From assembly GCA_018333865.1 (NCBI GenBank), contig JAGXSE010000052.1, positions 1-32,919 on the forward strand: 32,919 bases of DNA. Reading direction: 5' to 3'. The DNA is from Syntrophomonadaceae bacterium (GTDB lineage: Bacteria > Bacillota > PH28-bin88). The notes below the pieces were generated by a model. It was not told the origin of the DNA, did no database searches, and worked only from the letters and a program-made list of their open reading frames with translations. The position numbers were made by a program, and so were the translations under genes. Numbering within the stretch: position 1 is the first letter of the stretch; every line of letters starts with the position of its first letter. Of this stretch, positions 22,949 to 31,015 are shown one piece after another.

Positions 22949-23908
22949 TCAGACAAAAGATTTTCGGTATTCGAGCGGGGATTTTCCCATCACGTCTTTG
23001 AAAGCGACGGCAAATTTGCTGGGGCTGTCGTAACCTACATGCCCGGCGATATCCGCAATGCTCGCTTCTTTGCTCGTGCGAAGCAGCACGGCCGCCTGAT
23101 TCATACGGTAGGTGCGCATGTAAGCAAAAATGGAGGTCCCGAAGACGCCCTTGAAGCAAGTTTTCATCGAAGTCAGAGGAATGTCAAATTTAGAGGACAA
23201 TTCATCCAATGTGTAATGTTTTTGCATATCCGAGGTGATAAACGCTTGGATTGCCTTGATTTTTTCTACCTGCGTTTTATAGAAATAAGGACGTTTTTCA
23301 TTACATGTCGGGATTTCCAGTGCGTCTAAAAACACAAGGAGTTCCAATACCTTAATTTTAAAATACGGTATTCTGATGTGGTCCGGCACCGTATACAGCT
23401 CGGAAAAGATGTGCTTTATAGCATTCTGTCCGCGGACTACACAGTGCACTCCTCCTGATAGGTATTTTTTCTGCAGAGCATACAGGTCTATGGAAAAACT
23501 GCTCATCTCTGCAGCTAGGGTTTTTGCCGCCTGCTCCATGCATAGCGCGACGGTAATGCCGTGGTAATGGCTTAGGGGGAATTCGAAATGGGTATTGTGC
23601 CCCTTTCGGTTATCGATTTTCAAATCCCCCGCCTCAAGGTAATCGTACGCTCCGTTTCCCATGTCTTGCTCAATGCGGCCCTCGCGGCAATGATCTATAC
23701 AAAACATATCTACATCTGGCTTAAATACAGAGTCGCAGCTTTGCATGTGGAAATCATTATAGATCAAATAGGCTCCGGAGAAAACGGTATAACAGATCAT
23801 AACGCCTTCGCCGGTTTGGTTTTTCATCTGATAAACGGCGCGCTTCTCATCCTCGACAACGATAGAGGGTATGTTGTGACCAACTAATATTAAATCATCT
23901 TTTGTCAT
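22949..23908 (-). CDS. AraC family regulator (PchR/YbtA-like)
   Basis: A 319-residue activator. Its large N-terminal sensing domain (about 1-215) contains DVDMFCIDHCREGRIEQDMG and GHNTHFEFPLSHYHGITVAL, resembling the PchR/YbtA group that senses ferric siderophores. The C-terminal double helix-turn-helix covers 220-319 (YTLDELSSKFDIPLTSMKTC, then IADIAGHVGYDSPSKFAVAF, SPLEYRKSF). The start is ATG at 23908, overlapping the ECF ATPase stop (ATGA), with AGAGGTG 8 nt upstream. It lies inside the operon it probably controls. The direct repeats at 26706-26736 are the candidate binding site. Confidence 0.88.
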   Translation of the reverse strand: MTKDDLILVGHNIPSIVVEDEKRAVYQMKNQTGEGVMICYTVFSGAYLIYNDFHMQSCDSVFKPDVDMFCIDHCREGRIEQDMGNGAYDYLEAGDLKIDNRKGHNTHFEFPLSHYHGITVALCMEQAAKTLAAEMSSFSIDLYALQKKYLSGGVHCVVRGQNAIKHIFSELYTVPDHIRIPYFKIKVLELLVFLDALEIPTCNEKRPYFYKTQVEKIKAIQAFITSDMQKHYTLDELSSKFDIPLTSMKTCFKGVFGTSIFAYMRTYRMNQAAVLLRTSKEASIADIAGHVGYDSPSKFAVAFKDVMGKSPLEYRKSFV

Positions 23909-25320
23909 GCATTCCGCACCTCTTTTCCGTTGCAGTTTAGTGTGAGCACGACCGTCCGGTCGCACACGCAGTTTAGAAACTCCATGTCGTGGCTGACGAT
24001 CAAGATGATGTGTTGCGCTTCAGCCAGCTTCTTGATCATCCCGCCTACCGCCATCATCTGCTCGTAGTCCAGGCCGCTGGTTGGCTCATCGAAGACGAGT
24101 ATCTTTTTACCGCTCAATACCCCGCACGCGATGGCCAGGCGCTGCCTTTGACCACCCGACAAGGCCATTGGATGCGCATTCTTATACTCAAACAGATCAA
24201 AAGCCCGCAACACAGCTTCGATCTCCGCTCTGCAATCGTCACCGGTGGATAGCACGCATTCATTCCACACGCTATCGCTGAAGAGTTGGTGATTGACATC
24301 CTGCATAACGCAGAAGCATTCCTTATTTCGCTGCCCTTGCGTCAGCGGTTTGCCGTCAAGCGACACCGACCCGCCTCTTTCCCGGGTAAGCCCGCAGATG
24401 CAGCGCAGCAGCGTACTTTTGCCCACGCCGTTGTTTCCCGTGATGCCCACGATTCCACCGCTGCCGGCCGAAAAGCTCACATGGTCAAAGATGCGGTTAC
24501 CCTTGATCTCACAGCAGAGATCCTTAATCATCAGCACATGTCCGGATTCACGCACTTGGGCATCAGGCGCGCGCAAGGCATTTGCTTGCAGTGTGCGCAA
24601 GCCCATCCTGATCCGCTGCTCGTCGGAGAGCGCCAAGAATTCGTCGCGAGTATAGATGCGTACGATTTCTCCATTTTCCATATAAACCGCCCGGTCAATG
24701 AGGTCGGTTAAAAAATACAGCCTGTGCTCGGCGATCAGGATGGTTTTACCTTGGCGTTTGATTTCCCGAAGTTGCCGCTTTAGAACCGCGATTGCATCTC
24801 CGTCCAGGTTAGCGGTAGGCTCGTCCAGAACAAAAATATCAGGATTCAAAGCGTAAACCGAGCCGAAGGCAAGCGCCTGTTTTTCCCCGCCGGACAGCGT
24901 GAAGATATTCCGGTGCAACAGTCTCTCGATCTGCAATTCTTCTGTCGTGGTTTTTAGCCGTTTCCGTATATACTCTGGATTCGCCCCGATGTTTTCCAAT
25001 CCAAAGGCAAGCTCAGCGTCAGAGTCAAGATTGAAAAACTGCGACTTGGGGTTTTGAAAAACTGAGCCAATCTTTTTTGATAACTCGTACAACTCCGTAC
25101 GGGCTACCTCCATTCCCGCCGCAGTGACTGTGCCTTTAAAATGGCCATTTCCTGTAAAATGGGGAATCAACCCATTGACCAGCTTCGTTACTGTCGTTTT
25201 CCCGCAACCGCTTTTTCCACACAGCAATACGCACTCGCCGGCTTCTATGTATAAATCAATGTTCCGCAATGTGTCCTTTTCGTGGGTATACCCAAAATAT
25301 ACCTTGTGGAATTTAACCAT
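23905..25320 (-). CDS. Energy-coupling factor ATPase, two fused nucleotide-binding domains
   Basis: A 471-residue protein with two ABC ATPase domains in one chain. The first has Walker A GKSGCGKTT, signature LSGGEKQ and Walker B IFVLDEPTANLDG. The second has Walker A GNNGVGKST, signature LSGGQRQR and Walker B ILVFDEPTSGLDY. This matches fused EcfA1A2. The start is ATG at 25320 (MVKFHKVYFGYTHE) with GAGGTG upstream; the longer frame would overlap EcfT. It lies 8 bp after the EcfT gene and powers uptake through the S component encoded first in the operon. Confidence 0.92.
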   Translation of the reverse strand: MVKFHKVYFGYTHEKDTLRNIDLYIEAGECVLLCGKSGCGKTTVTKLVNGLIPHFTGNGHFKGTVTAAGMEVARTELYELSKKIGSVFQNPKSQFFNLDSDAELAFGLENIGANPEYIRKRLKTTTEELQIERLLHRNIFTLSGGEKQALAFGSVYALNPDIFVLDEPTANLDGDAIAVLKRQLREIKRQGKTILIAEHRLYFLTDLIDRAVYMENGEIVRIYTRDEFLALSDEQRIRMGLRTLQANALRAPDAQVRESGHVLMIKDLCCEIKGNRIFDHVSFSAGSGGIVGITGNNGVGKSTLLRCICGLTRERGGSVSLDGKPLTQGQRNKECFCVMQDVNHQLFSDSVWNECVLSTGDDCRAEIEAVLRAFDLFEYKNAHPMALSGGQRQRLAIACGVLSGKKILVFDEPTSGLDYEQMMAVGGMIKKLAEAQHIILIVSHDMEFLNCVCDRTVVLTLNCNGKEVRNA

Positions 25321-25328
25321 CTCGCACC

Positions 25329-26015
25329 TCACCGCAACCAGAAAGCTATTAATGCAAAAACCAGACCGCAAACGATACAGATATAGTCCCGGAAACGGAA
25401 GCATAGTTCGATGACGCTGGTTTTGGGCGCTGGATTCTCAATCCCTCTTGTCACGGCCGCGGCACTGAGTTCATCTGCTGTATTGGCCGCCGAAAATATC
25501 AGTGGAACAATATATGCTTCGAACTTGGCTGCCCCAGTTATTCGGCGCAGTTTCATCGCGTCTCGTATATGTTTAATCTCTTCCCGGATGGCCGGAAAAT
25601 ACCGAATGGTTACCGAAAGCGGAATCACCAGCTTTTCTGGGAGGCGCCACTTTCGCATGGCGAGGACGAAATGCCGCATCGGCGTTGTCTTGACAATAAG
25701 CTTCCCAATCATAAGAATAGGAAACACTCTTCTTAAAAACGCTGTAAGAATAGAAAAAAAATCAGCGAAAATTTGAGGAGCAGCCGGAAATATATAGTGT
25801 TGCAACGTCAACAAGAAGCCGAATACCAAGACAAATTTCAGCCCGCTACCAAATAACCTGCAGTAAAGGAAAAGACCCATAAGTAAAACGAGCAACGTCA
25901 GCTCGACATAGAAAGAATTCTGCAAAATAACGACGATATTGACGAGTATTAAAAGCAGCAACAATGTTCTTGGATCAAAGCAGGTGGTATTTTCAGCTTT
26001 ACCATTTCCCGCCAT
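25329..26015 (-). CDS. Energy-coupling factor transmembrane protein (EcfT/CbiQ family)
   Basis: A 228-residue membrane scaffold with four to five hydrophobic helices and the two cytoplasmic coupling motifs of EcfT: RDAMKLRRI in the first coupling helix and AAAVTRGIE (Ala-Arg-Gly) in the second. It connects the double ATPase to the S component. It begins 2 bp after the S-component stop. It is clearly of the CbiQ/EcfT superfamily and appears intact. Confidence 0.92.
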   Translation of the reverse strand: MAGNGKAENTTCFDPRTLLLLLILVNIVVILQNSFYVELTLLVLLMGLFLYCRLFGSGLKFVLVFGFLLTLQHYIFPAAPQIFADFFSILTAFLRRVFPILMIGKLIVKTTPMRHFVLAMRKWRLPEKLVIPLSVTIRYFPAIREEIKHIRDAMKLRRITGAAKFEAYIVPLIFSAANTADELSAAAVTRGIENPAPKTSVIELCFRFRDYICIVCGLVFALIAFWLR

Positions 26016-26017
26016 GT

Positions 26018-26629
26018 CTATACGATCCCCGCCTTTATGAAGTGCTTGCCGAAAAGGGCTCTGGCAATCAGTGTCCCTACGATTGCAAGCACCATTGTTA
26101 CGAGTATAATAACCATCAGCATACCATCGGTTACAAGTTTTGACAAAACGGAAAGGTATTCCGCGGATACTCCATGCTGAGAAATCTGTGCGAAGAAGCT
26201 GTCCTTGAATAACCAGAGCGGCAGAAATGAACCGATAATACCCAGCGAGTAAAACACGAAAGAGGCGGCGTTCCCTATAAAACTTTTATATTTTGTGATA
26301 AAGCGTACCGTTTCCGCCAGCACAGATGCTGCCGCGTAGGTAATGAGAATCACCACCGTAAACATTCCTGTTGCGAAATAGATGAGCCCTGTAATGAGCC
26401 CCATGATCAGAACCGCGAACGGCTTTTGCACCTTTGATGCCATCAGCAGATATGGTACGCTGGCGAAGACCGCTATTAGCCCCGGCATCATAAGCCACAT
26501 AATTGGATGGATTCCGCCCATAACGTGAAAGATGAGGTTGATGACCAGATAAATAGCCGAGAAAATGCCTATGGTGATCAAGTCTTTACCCCTCAATTCT
26601 CTGCTCGCGGTTGCCTGCATAGTTGACAT
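26018..26629 (-). CDS. ECF transporter S component (Trep_Strep/MptD-like)
   Basis: A 203-residue membrane protein with five to six hydrophobic helices: GKDLITIGIFSAIYLVINL, HPIMWLMMPGLIAVFASVPY, KPFAVLIMGLITGLIYFATG, and a C-terminal GTLIARALFGKHFIKAGI. It matches the Trep_Strep S-component group, which typically sits beside EcfA/EcfT genes. The substrate is not established for this protein; haem or a metallophore are possibilities from memory of similar loci. The start is ATG at 26629 with GGAGG 8 nt upstream. It is the first gene of the six-gene operon. Confidence 0.85.
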   Translation of the reverse strand: MSTMQATASRELRGKDLITIGIFSAIYLVINLIFHVMGGIHPIMWLMMPGLIAVFASVPYLLMASKVQKPFAVLIMGLITGLIYFATGMFTVVILITYAAASVLAETVRFITKYKSFIGNAASFVFYSLGIIGSFLPLWLFKDSFFAQISQHGVSAEYLSVLSKLVTDGMLMVIILVTMVLAIVGTLIARALFGKHFIKAGIV

Positions 26630-26674
26630 ATTGATGACCTCCCGAATTGCATATATCGTTCTAAATATACCATT

Positions 26675-26736
26675 ATTATAGAAATACAATGATAGGTGTT
26701 CAACTCCGTTTGGCCAATTTAGTACCGTTTGGACAA
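26675..26736 (-). promoter_or_regulatory. Promoter of the ECF/AraC/ABC operon with direct-repeat operator
   Basis: Minus strand: TTGAAC (26703-26698), 17 bp, TATAAT (26680-26675). Immediately upstream of the -35 box are two direct repeats of CCGTTTGG-N-CAA (plus-strand sense, 26706-26717 and 26725-26736), 19 bp apart. This is the geometry of an AraC-type activator site. 26737-26925 shows no gene. Confidence 0.7.
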
Positions 26737-26925
26737 CGTATTTATTGCACTACTTTTCCCCTTGACTAAGACTTTGTCCGCTCTTCACTCCATGTAACTA
26801 ATCATGGATCTGATGCAAAAAATGCTCAAAGGCGAATTGTGATGCTGCGTGGACAAACGTTGTGTAGTATTGCTCTTTCTTCAATCGGTTTTTTATGCAA
26901 TATCTTTCTTTGATTAACAAATTGC

Positions 26926-27303
26926 TCACAGTGATCCCTCTATCTCTGTGCCATCCTTGAAGCGAAACATCAGCCTGCCGTCCTGCATTACCTTGACCGT
27001 TTCAACCGCCACCGCCCACAGTTTATCTTCAAATTCCTCCATAATTAGCGGGCGTGTTCCAATGCCCTTAATAAAGGTTTCGAGCATCATGGATTTGTTC
27101 TGGCGCTCACGCTTCAGTATCTCCAGTTCAGCTACCCGCGCCATCGCCTTGTGGTGCCGCTCCAGATAGCTGTTGTTGCGCTCACTCCACTCATACTGAC
27201 TGACAGGAATCCTCGCGTTCTCATAGATTGTCTTTTTAGATAATTCAGTAACCACCTCTATTTCCCGCCTAAGCTCCTCCAGTTCAGCTTCAATCTCAGA
27301 GCA
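26926..27303 (-). pseudogene. Large serine recombinase, C-terminal fragment
   Basis: About 125 residues from the coiled-coil tail of a serine site-specific recombinase of the kind carried on clostridial integrative elements: IEAELEELRREIEVVTELSK, then KTIYENARIPVSQYEWSERN, EEFEDKLWAVAVETVKVMQD and the ending FRFKDGTEIEGSL. The catalytic resolvase domain and recombinase domain are missing. Homology ends where a degenerate REP-element end begins (27304). It marks a former mobile element next to the cadmium/zinc genes. Confidence 0.7.
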
Positions 27304-27358
27304 ATTGTGCAGTGTCATGGGGACGGGGTTCTGCAGTGTCATGGGGCAGTTTCATGGG
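27304..27358. repeat. Degenerate REP-element end sequences
   Basis: GTGTCATGGGGACGGGGTTC is followed by shorter GTGTCATGGGG and TTTCATGGGG variants. It resembles the left-end sequence of the RAYT elements elsewhere in the window, but without a transposase or matching right end. Confidence 0.5.
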
Positions 27359-27420
27359 GGCAGTGCCATCCGGAGTGCATTTACTTTGTCAATCGGCGAC
27401 GTGAGTGAATACGGGGCCTA

Positions 27421-27475
27421 TTGATAAACATATCTCGTTCGGCTATACTAAATATATAGTTGAACGATTGCTCAA
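27421..27475 (+). promoter_or_regulatory. Promoter and ArsR-type operator of the metal-resistance operon
   Basis: TTGATA (27421-27426), 17 bp, TATACT (27444-27449). An inverted repeat TTGA-N8-TCAA (27460-27475) lies just downstream of the -10 box, where an ArsR/CadC repressor would block initiation. A GGAGG ribosome binding site follows. Confidence 0.65.
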
Positions 27476-27492
27476 GTGTTTGGAGGTTTATC

Positions 27493-27852
27493 ATGAGCCA
27501 GAACAAACAGATGATGTGCGACTGCGATGTAATCCATGAGGACGTGGTGGAGCGCGTTCGGGGTGCTATGCCGGACGGCAAGAATTTTTACGACCTTGCC
27601 AACCTTTATAAAATGTTCTCGGACTATACCCGCGTTCGTATACTGTGGGCGCTGTCCTGCGAGGAAATGTGCGTCTGCGACCTTGCTGTACTTTTGGGAA
27701 TGACCAAATCTGCAATCTCCCATCAACTTAAATCCCTACGCCTTGCTAACCTTGTCAAGTACAACAAGCAGGGCAAAGTGGTTTATTACTCGCTTGCGGA
27801 CGAACACGTTAAGGATATATTTGTACAGGGCTTTGAGCATATCCGCGAGTAA
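27493..27852 (+). CDS. ArsR/SmtB family metal sensor (CadC-like)
   Basis: A 119-residue winged-helix repressor. The N-terminal CDCDVIHED (Cys9, Cys11) and the alpha-3 motif EMCVCDL (Cys60, Cys62) resemble the thiolate site of CadC, which binds Cd(II), Pb(II) and Zn(II). A C-terminal DEHVKD could form the alpha-5 site. The recognition helix is MTKSAISHQLKSLR. The start is ATG at 27493 with GGAGG 7 nt upstream. It is followed after 55 bp by the P1B ATPase, which it probably represses until metal binds. Confidence 0.92.
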   Translation: MSQNKQMMCDCDVIHEDVVERVRGAMPDGKNFYDLANLYKMFSDYTRVRILWALSCEEMCVCDLAVLLGMTKSAISHQLKSLRLANLVKYNKQGKVVYYSLADEHVKDIFVQGFEHIRE

Positions 27853-27907
27853 ATTTTTTGCTCTAACGGTTGAACATTTGAACAATTATTATAATGAGGA
27901 AACACCG

Positions 27908-30019
27908 ATGGAAAAAACTTATCTGTTAAAGGGCTTGGATTGCGCGAACTGCGCGGCGAAAATTGAGGGCGAGGTCAAGGGACTGGATTGCGTATCATCC
28001 GCGTCAGTAAATTTCATGAGCGGCAAGCTGCAAGTGGCTGTACGCGATGGGCATATGAGCCATGTCAAGGAGCGTATTCAAGAACTCGTCCACAAATTTG
28101 AGCCGGATGTTACCGTTGAAGAACATGACAACGACAAACGGCGCGACGACACACGCGACCACGATAAAGAAGGCAAATTTGAACTCGCCAAGCTGATTGC
28201 GGGGGGCGCGATGTTCGCTATGGGTTTGCTAATTACGAATCTGCTCACCGTGAATCTGTATGTTACGCTAACAGTATTCATTTTAGGATACTTAATACTC
28301 GGCGGCGAGATTGTATTCCGCTCATTGAAGAACATCGCCCGCGGCAAGGTCTTTGACGAGAATTTTCTTATGAGCGTCGCCACCATCGGTGCGTTCATTA
28401 TCGGCGAATACCCGGAAGCCGTAGCGGTTATGCTTTTCTTTCAAGTCGGGGAGTATTTTCAAGGGTTAGCTGTGCGCCGCTCTAAAAAATCCATAACCGA
28501 CCTCATGTACATACGCCCGGACTTCGCTAACGTCATAAGAAATGGCGAACTCCTAAAAGTATCACCGAATACGGTTGCCTTCGGTGAAATAATCCTTGTC
28601 AAGCCGGGCGAAAAAATCCCGCTTGACGGTGTGATTGTCGAGGGTGAAGCCATGCTTGACACAATGGCGCTGACAGGCGAATCCGTCCCGCGCTCTACGA
28701 AACCCGGCGATACTGTTCTGTCTGGCTGCATCAACTTAAATGGCGTGTTGTTAGTCGAAGTCACTAAGACCTTCGGTGAATCCACCGTGGCGAAAATTAT
28801 TGACCTCGTGGAAAACGCGGGGAACAAGAAAGCGCCCACGGAAAACTTCATCACCACGTTTTCCCGGTATTACACACCTGTCGTTGTCGCACTGGCGGCT
28901 TTGATTGCCACAATCCCGCCGCTGTTTTTCGGTGGCCTGTGGGCAGATTGGGTCAATCGTGGTTTGATATTCCTCGTTATCTCTTGTCCTTGCGCCCTTG
29001 TGGTGTCTATTCCGCTTGGATTCTTCGGCGGTATTGGCGGCGCGGCTAAAAAAGGCGTATTGGTTAAAGGCGGCAATTACCTTGAAGCGTTGAACAATCT
29101 TGATATTGTGGTGTTCGACAAAACAGGTACGTTGACAAAAGGCGTGTTCAAAGTTACAAGCGTTCAGCCAGCAGAGGAATTTAGCGAGAGTGAACTACTC
29201 GCGCTTGCGGCGAAAGCCGAAGCCTTTTCTAATCACCCAATCGCGCAGTCTATACTCTATGCTTTTGACGGTGAGATTGAGAAGGACGGATTGACAGACT
29301 ATAATGAAATCGCAGGGCATGGGATAAGCGTCCGCTCTGATGGCAAAACGATACTGGCAGGAAACCAAAAGCTGATGAATCGTGAGGGCATTGCATTTAC
29401 AGAATCAACCAACATTGGGACGAAGATTTATATAGCCATCGATAGTACCTTCGCGGGTTGTATTGTCATATCGGATGAGGTCAAAGCCGACAGCGCACAA
29501 GCAATCGCCGCGCTTAAAGCAAAAGGCGTTCGCAAAACCATCATGCTCACGGGTGATAATCAGCAAATCGCAGAAGCTATTGCAGAGAAACTGCGTGTTG
29601 ACGAAGTATTTGCTGGTTTGCTCCCCGGCCAAAAAGTCGAAATAGTGGAACTGTTGGACGGTCAAAAACGCGCAAAAGGTAAACTTGCCTTTGTGGGCGA
29701 CGGAATAAATGACGCGCCTGTGCTTGCGCGAGCGGATATAGGCATTGCGATGGGCGGCCTCGGCTCCGACGCGGCTATCGAAGCCGCCGACGTGGTGCTG
29801 ATGACCGATGAGCCGTCTAAACTGGCGGAGGCCATTGACATTGCCCATTTTACAAAGCGCATCGTCTGGCAGAACATAATTCTTGCCCTCGGCGTCAAAG
29901 CTCTTTTCCTGTTGCTCGGCGCTGTTGGCGTTGCCTCTATGTGGGAAGCCGTTTTCGCCGACGTGGGAGTGTCACTGCTTGCTGTGATGAATACTATGAG
30001 AATAGAGAAAATGAAATGA
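27908..30019 (+). CDS. cadA: Cadmium/zinc/lead-exporting P1B-type ATPase
   Basis: A 703-residue membrane pump. The N-terminal heavy-metal domain has GLDCANC (Cys12, Cys15), followed by a His/Asp-rich linker (EEHDNDKRRDDTRDHDKEGK). The transmembrane CPC motif is at 360-362 (SCPCALVVSIPLGFFGG, typical of P1B-2 Zn/Cd/Pb pumps). The phosphorylated aspartate is Asp404 in DKTGTLT. The HP motif is in NHPIAQS, and the hinge is GDGINDAP. The start is ATG at 27908 with GAGG upstream; the longer frame runs through the ArsR gene and is rejected. It looks complete and is controlled by the preceding sensor. Confidence 0.95.
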   Translation: MEKTYLLKGLDCANCAAKIEGEVKGLDCVSSASVNFMSGKLQVAVRDGHMSHVKERIQELVHKFEPDVTVEEHDNDKRRDDTRDHDKEGKFELAKLIAGGAMFAMGLLITNLLTVNLYVTLTVFILGYLILGGEIVFRSLKNIARGKVFDENFLMSVATIGAFIIGEYPEAVAVMLFFQVGEYFQGLAVRRSKKSITDLMYIRPDFANVIRNGELLKVSPNTVAFGEIILVKPGEKIPLDGVIVEGEAMLDTMALTGESVPRSTKPGDTVLSGCINLNGVLLVEVTKTFGESTVAKIIDLVENAGNKKAPTENFITTFSRYYTPVVVALAALIATIPPLFFGGLWADWVNRGLIFLVISCPCALVVSIPLGFFGGIGGAAKKGVLVKGGNYLEALNNLDIVVFDKTGTLTKGVFKVTSVQPAEEFSESELLALAAKAEAFSNHPIAQSILYAFDGEIEKDGLTDYNEIAGHGISVRSDGKTILAGNQKLMNREGIAFTESTNIGTKIYIAIDSTFAGCIVISDEVKADSAQAIAALKAKGVRKTIMLTGDNQQIAEAIAEKLRVDEVFAGLLPGQKVEIVELLDGQKRAKGKLAFVGDGINDAPVLARADIGIAMGGLGSDAAIEAADVVLMTDEPSKLAEAIDIAHFTKRIVWQNIILALGVKALFLLLGAVGVASMWEAVFADVGVSLLAVMNTMRIEKMK

Positions 30020-30045
30020 TTTTTTGGGACTTTTGCGCACCATTT

Positions 30046-30079
30046 TATGATTTGGCTGAAAATATGATTTGGCTGAAAA
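30046..30079 (+). repeat. 17-bp tandem duplication after cadA
   Basis: TATGATTTGGCTGAAAA occurs twice in direct contact (30046-30062, 30063-30079), 27 bp after the cadA stop. No function is apparent; it is probably replication slippage. Confidence 0.9.
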
Positions 30080-30125
30080 GGTAAACGGACGCGCATACGA
30101 TGAAATGTTAAAAGCCGTCTGTTGT

Positions 30126-30638
30126 CGAGGGGACGGGGTTCTTGACACATTACCAGTTCTGTATTAATGTAGCAAATACGTGTTGATTGTGCCTAGGCAG
30201 GCCTGGTGAAAGAGCTTGGACATTACAATTGGAGCAGTTATGGATCGTACATTGATGAGAATAATAACATAATAAGCTCAAGCTGGTGAATGCAGGTTTT
30301 GCCCTTAAGGTTTATGATGAAGATAAAATCAAGGCTGTACATTATTTTAAAGAACACCATAATAAAGAAACAATAGATGCCTGCCTGGATATGGATGAAA
30401 GATTTTGTATCTCCGACCAGGAGGCCGGGAAAATCATTCAGGACCTTTGTAAGATCAAAAGCGGGTCTGACTTACAAAAGATGGAGAAGACGCAAAGGAA
30501 TATTTATCTTAAAAAGCTCAAGGATGAATACAACCTTTCAGTCAGGCAAATTGCTAGACTAACAGGGATTAACCGGGGTATTGTTTGCCGGGCATAAATA
30601 TGACTGGCGGAAAATGTGTCAAGAACCCCGTCCCCTCG
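30126..30638. mobile_element. REP-associated transposase element, internally deleted copy
   Basis: A 513-bp element bounded by a perfect 26-bp terminal inverted repeat (30126-30151 and 30613-30638; core GGGGTTCTTGACACATT). It keeps the left end, a remnant start and the C-terminal third of the transposase. The catalytic region is gone. Its right-hand 162 bp are identical to 18742-18903. Confidence 0.88.
30189..30597 (+). pseudogene. REP-associated tyrosine transposase, C-terminal remnant
   Basis: The N-terminus VPRQAW is stopped after six codons. Then comes a degenerate SYGSYIDENNNII piece (a typical post-catalytic RAYT segment). An open frame of 103 residues follows from 30286 (VNAGFALKVYDEDKIKAVHY ... 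RQIARLTGINRGIVCRA), carrying the C-terminal helix-turn-helix. The HxH and Tyr are absent. If translated, the 103-residue piece could still bind element ends, but no ribosome binding site supports this. Confidence 0.75.
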
Positions 30639-30669
30639 TCCCCGACAGCGTCCCCTCGTCCCCGACCAA

Positions 30670-31015
30670 GGCTATCTTTTAACGGGTCGGTGCATCGTTA
30701 AAAGATAGCCCGATTTTCGGTGCAAATTTTAACGATTCTCTTTCTTTTAACGATTTGCCCCTTGTGCTACCTCTGAAACCGCCACGGTTCAAGTCAAGTG
30801 TTCTCCGGAAAAGCCCTCTGGAAAATACCAACTATTGCTAAAAGGCAGAGCGCATAAAGCCCGAAAGTGCCGTATTAAGCCACTTTCAGGACAAAACAAA
30901 AACCATCCACCGACACAATTCTTTGTATCAATAGATGGTAGATTATTTGGCAAAGTAACAATAAATTGATAAAATGCACCGCACCTGATTTCCAGGCGGT
31001 GCATGTTTTAACGAT
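30670..31015. repeat. TTTTAACGAT repeat field with hairpins (hairpin repeat copy 3)
   Basis: A perfect 15-bp inverted repeat (30670-30684/30696-30710, GGCTATCTTTTAACG arms) is followed by TTTTAACGAT at 30727, 30745 and 31006; an inverted copy is at 30694-30703. A block at 30897-30951 matches 19032-19086. The hairpin ATGCACCG-CA-CCTG / CAGG-CGGTGCAT (30974-31004) is the third member of the hairpin family. No gene is supported in this stretch. Confidence 0.75.

Noticed and set aside
27743-27907. Extended N-terminus of the P1B ATPase
   Set aside because: It would overlap the ArsR gene. The ATG at 27908 has a ribosome binding site and gives the normal heavy-metal-domain N-terminus.
29405-29848. 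Minus-strand frame of 147 codons within cadA
   Set aside because: It is antisense to the conserved P-type ATPase domain and resembles no known protein.
30789-31004. 71-codon minus-strand frame (ends FPEGFSGEHLT)
   Set aside because: It covers repeat sequence partly shared with 19032-19086, where the frame is not conserved. It is more likely a noncoding part of a mobile element.
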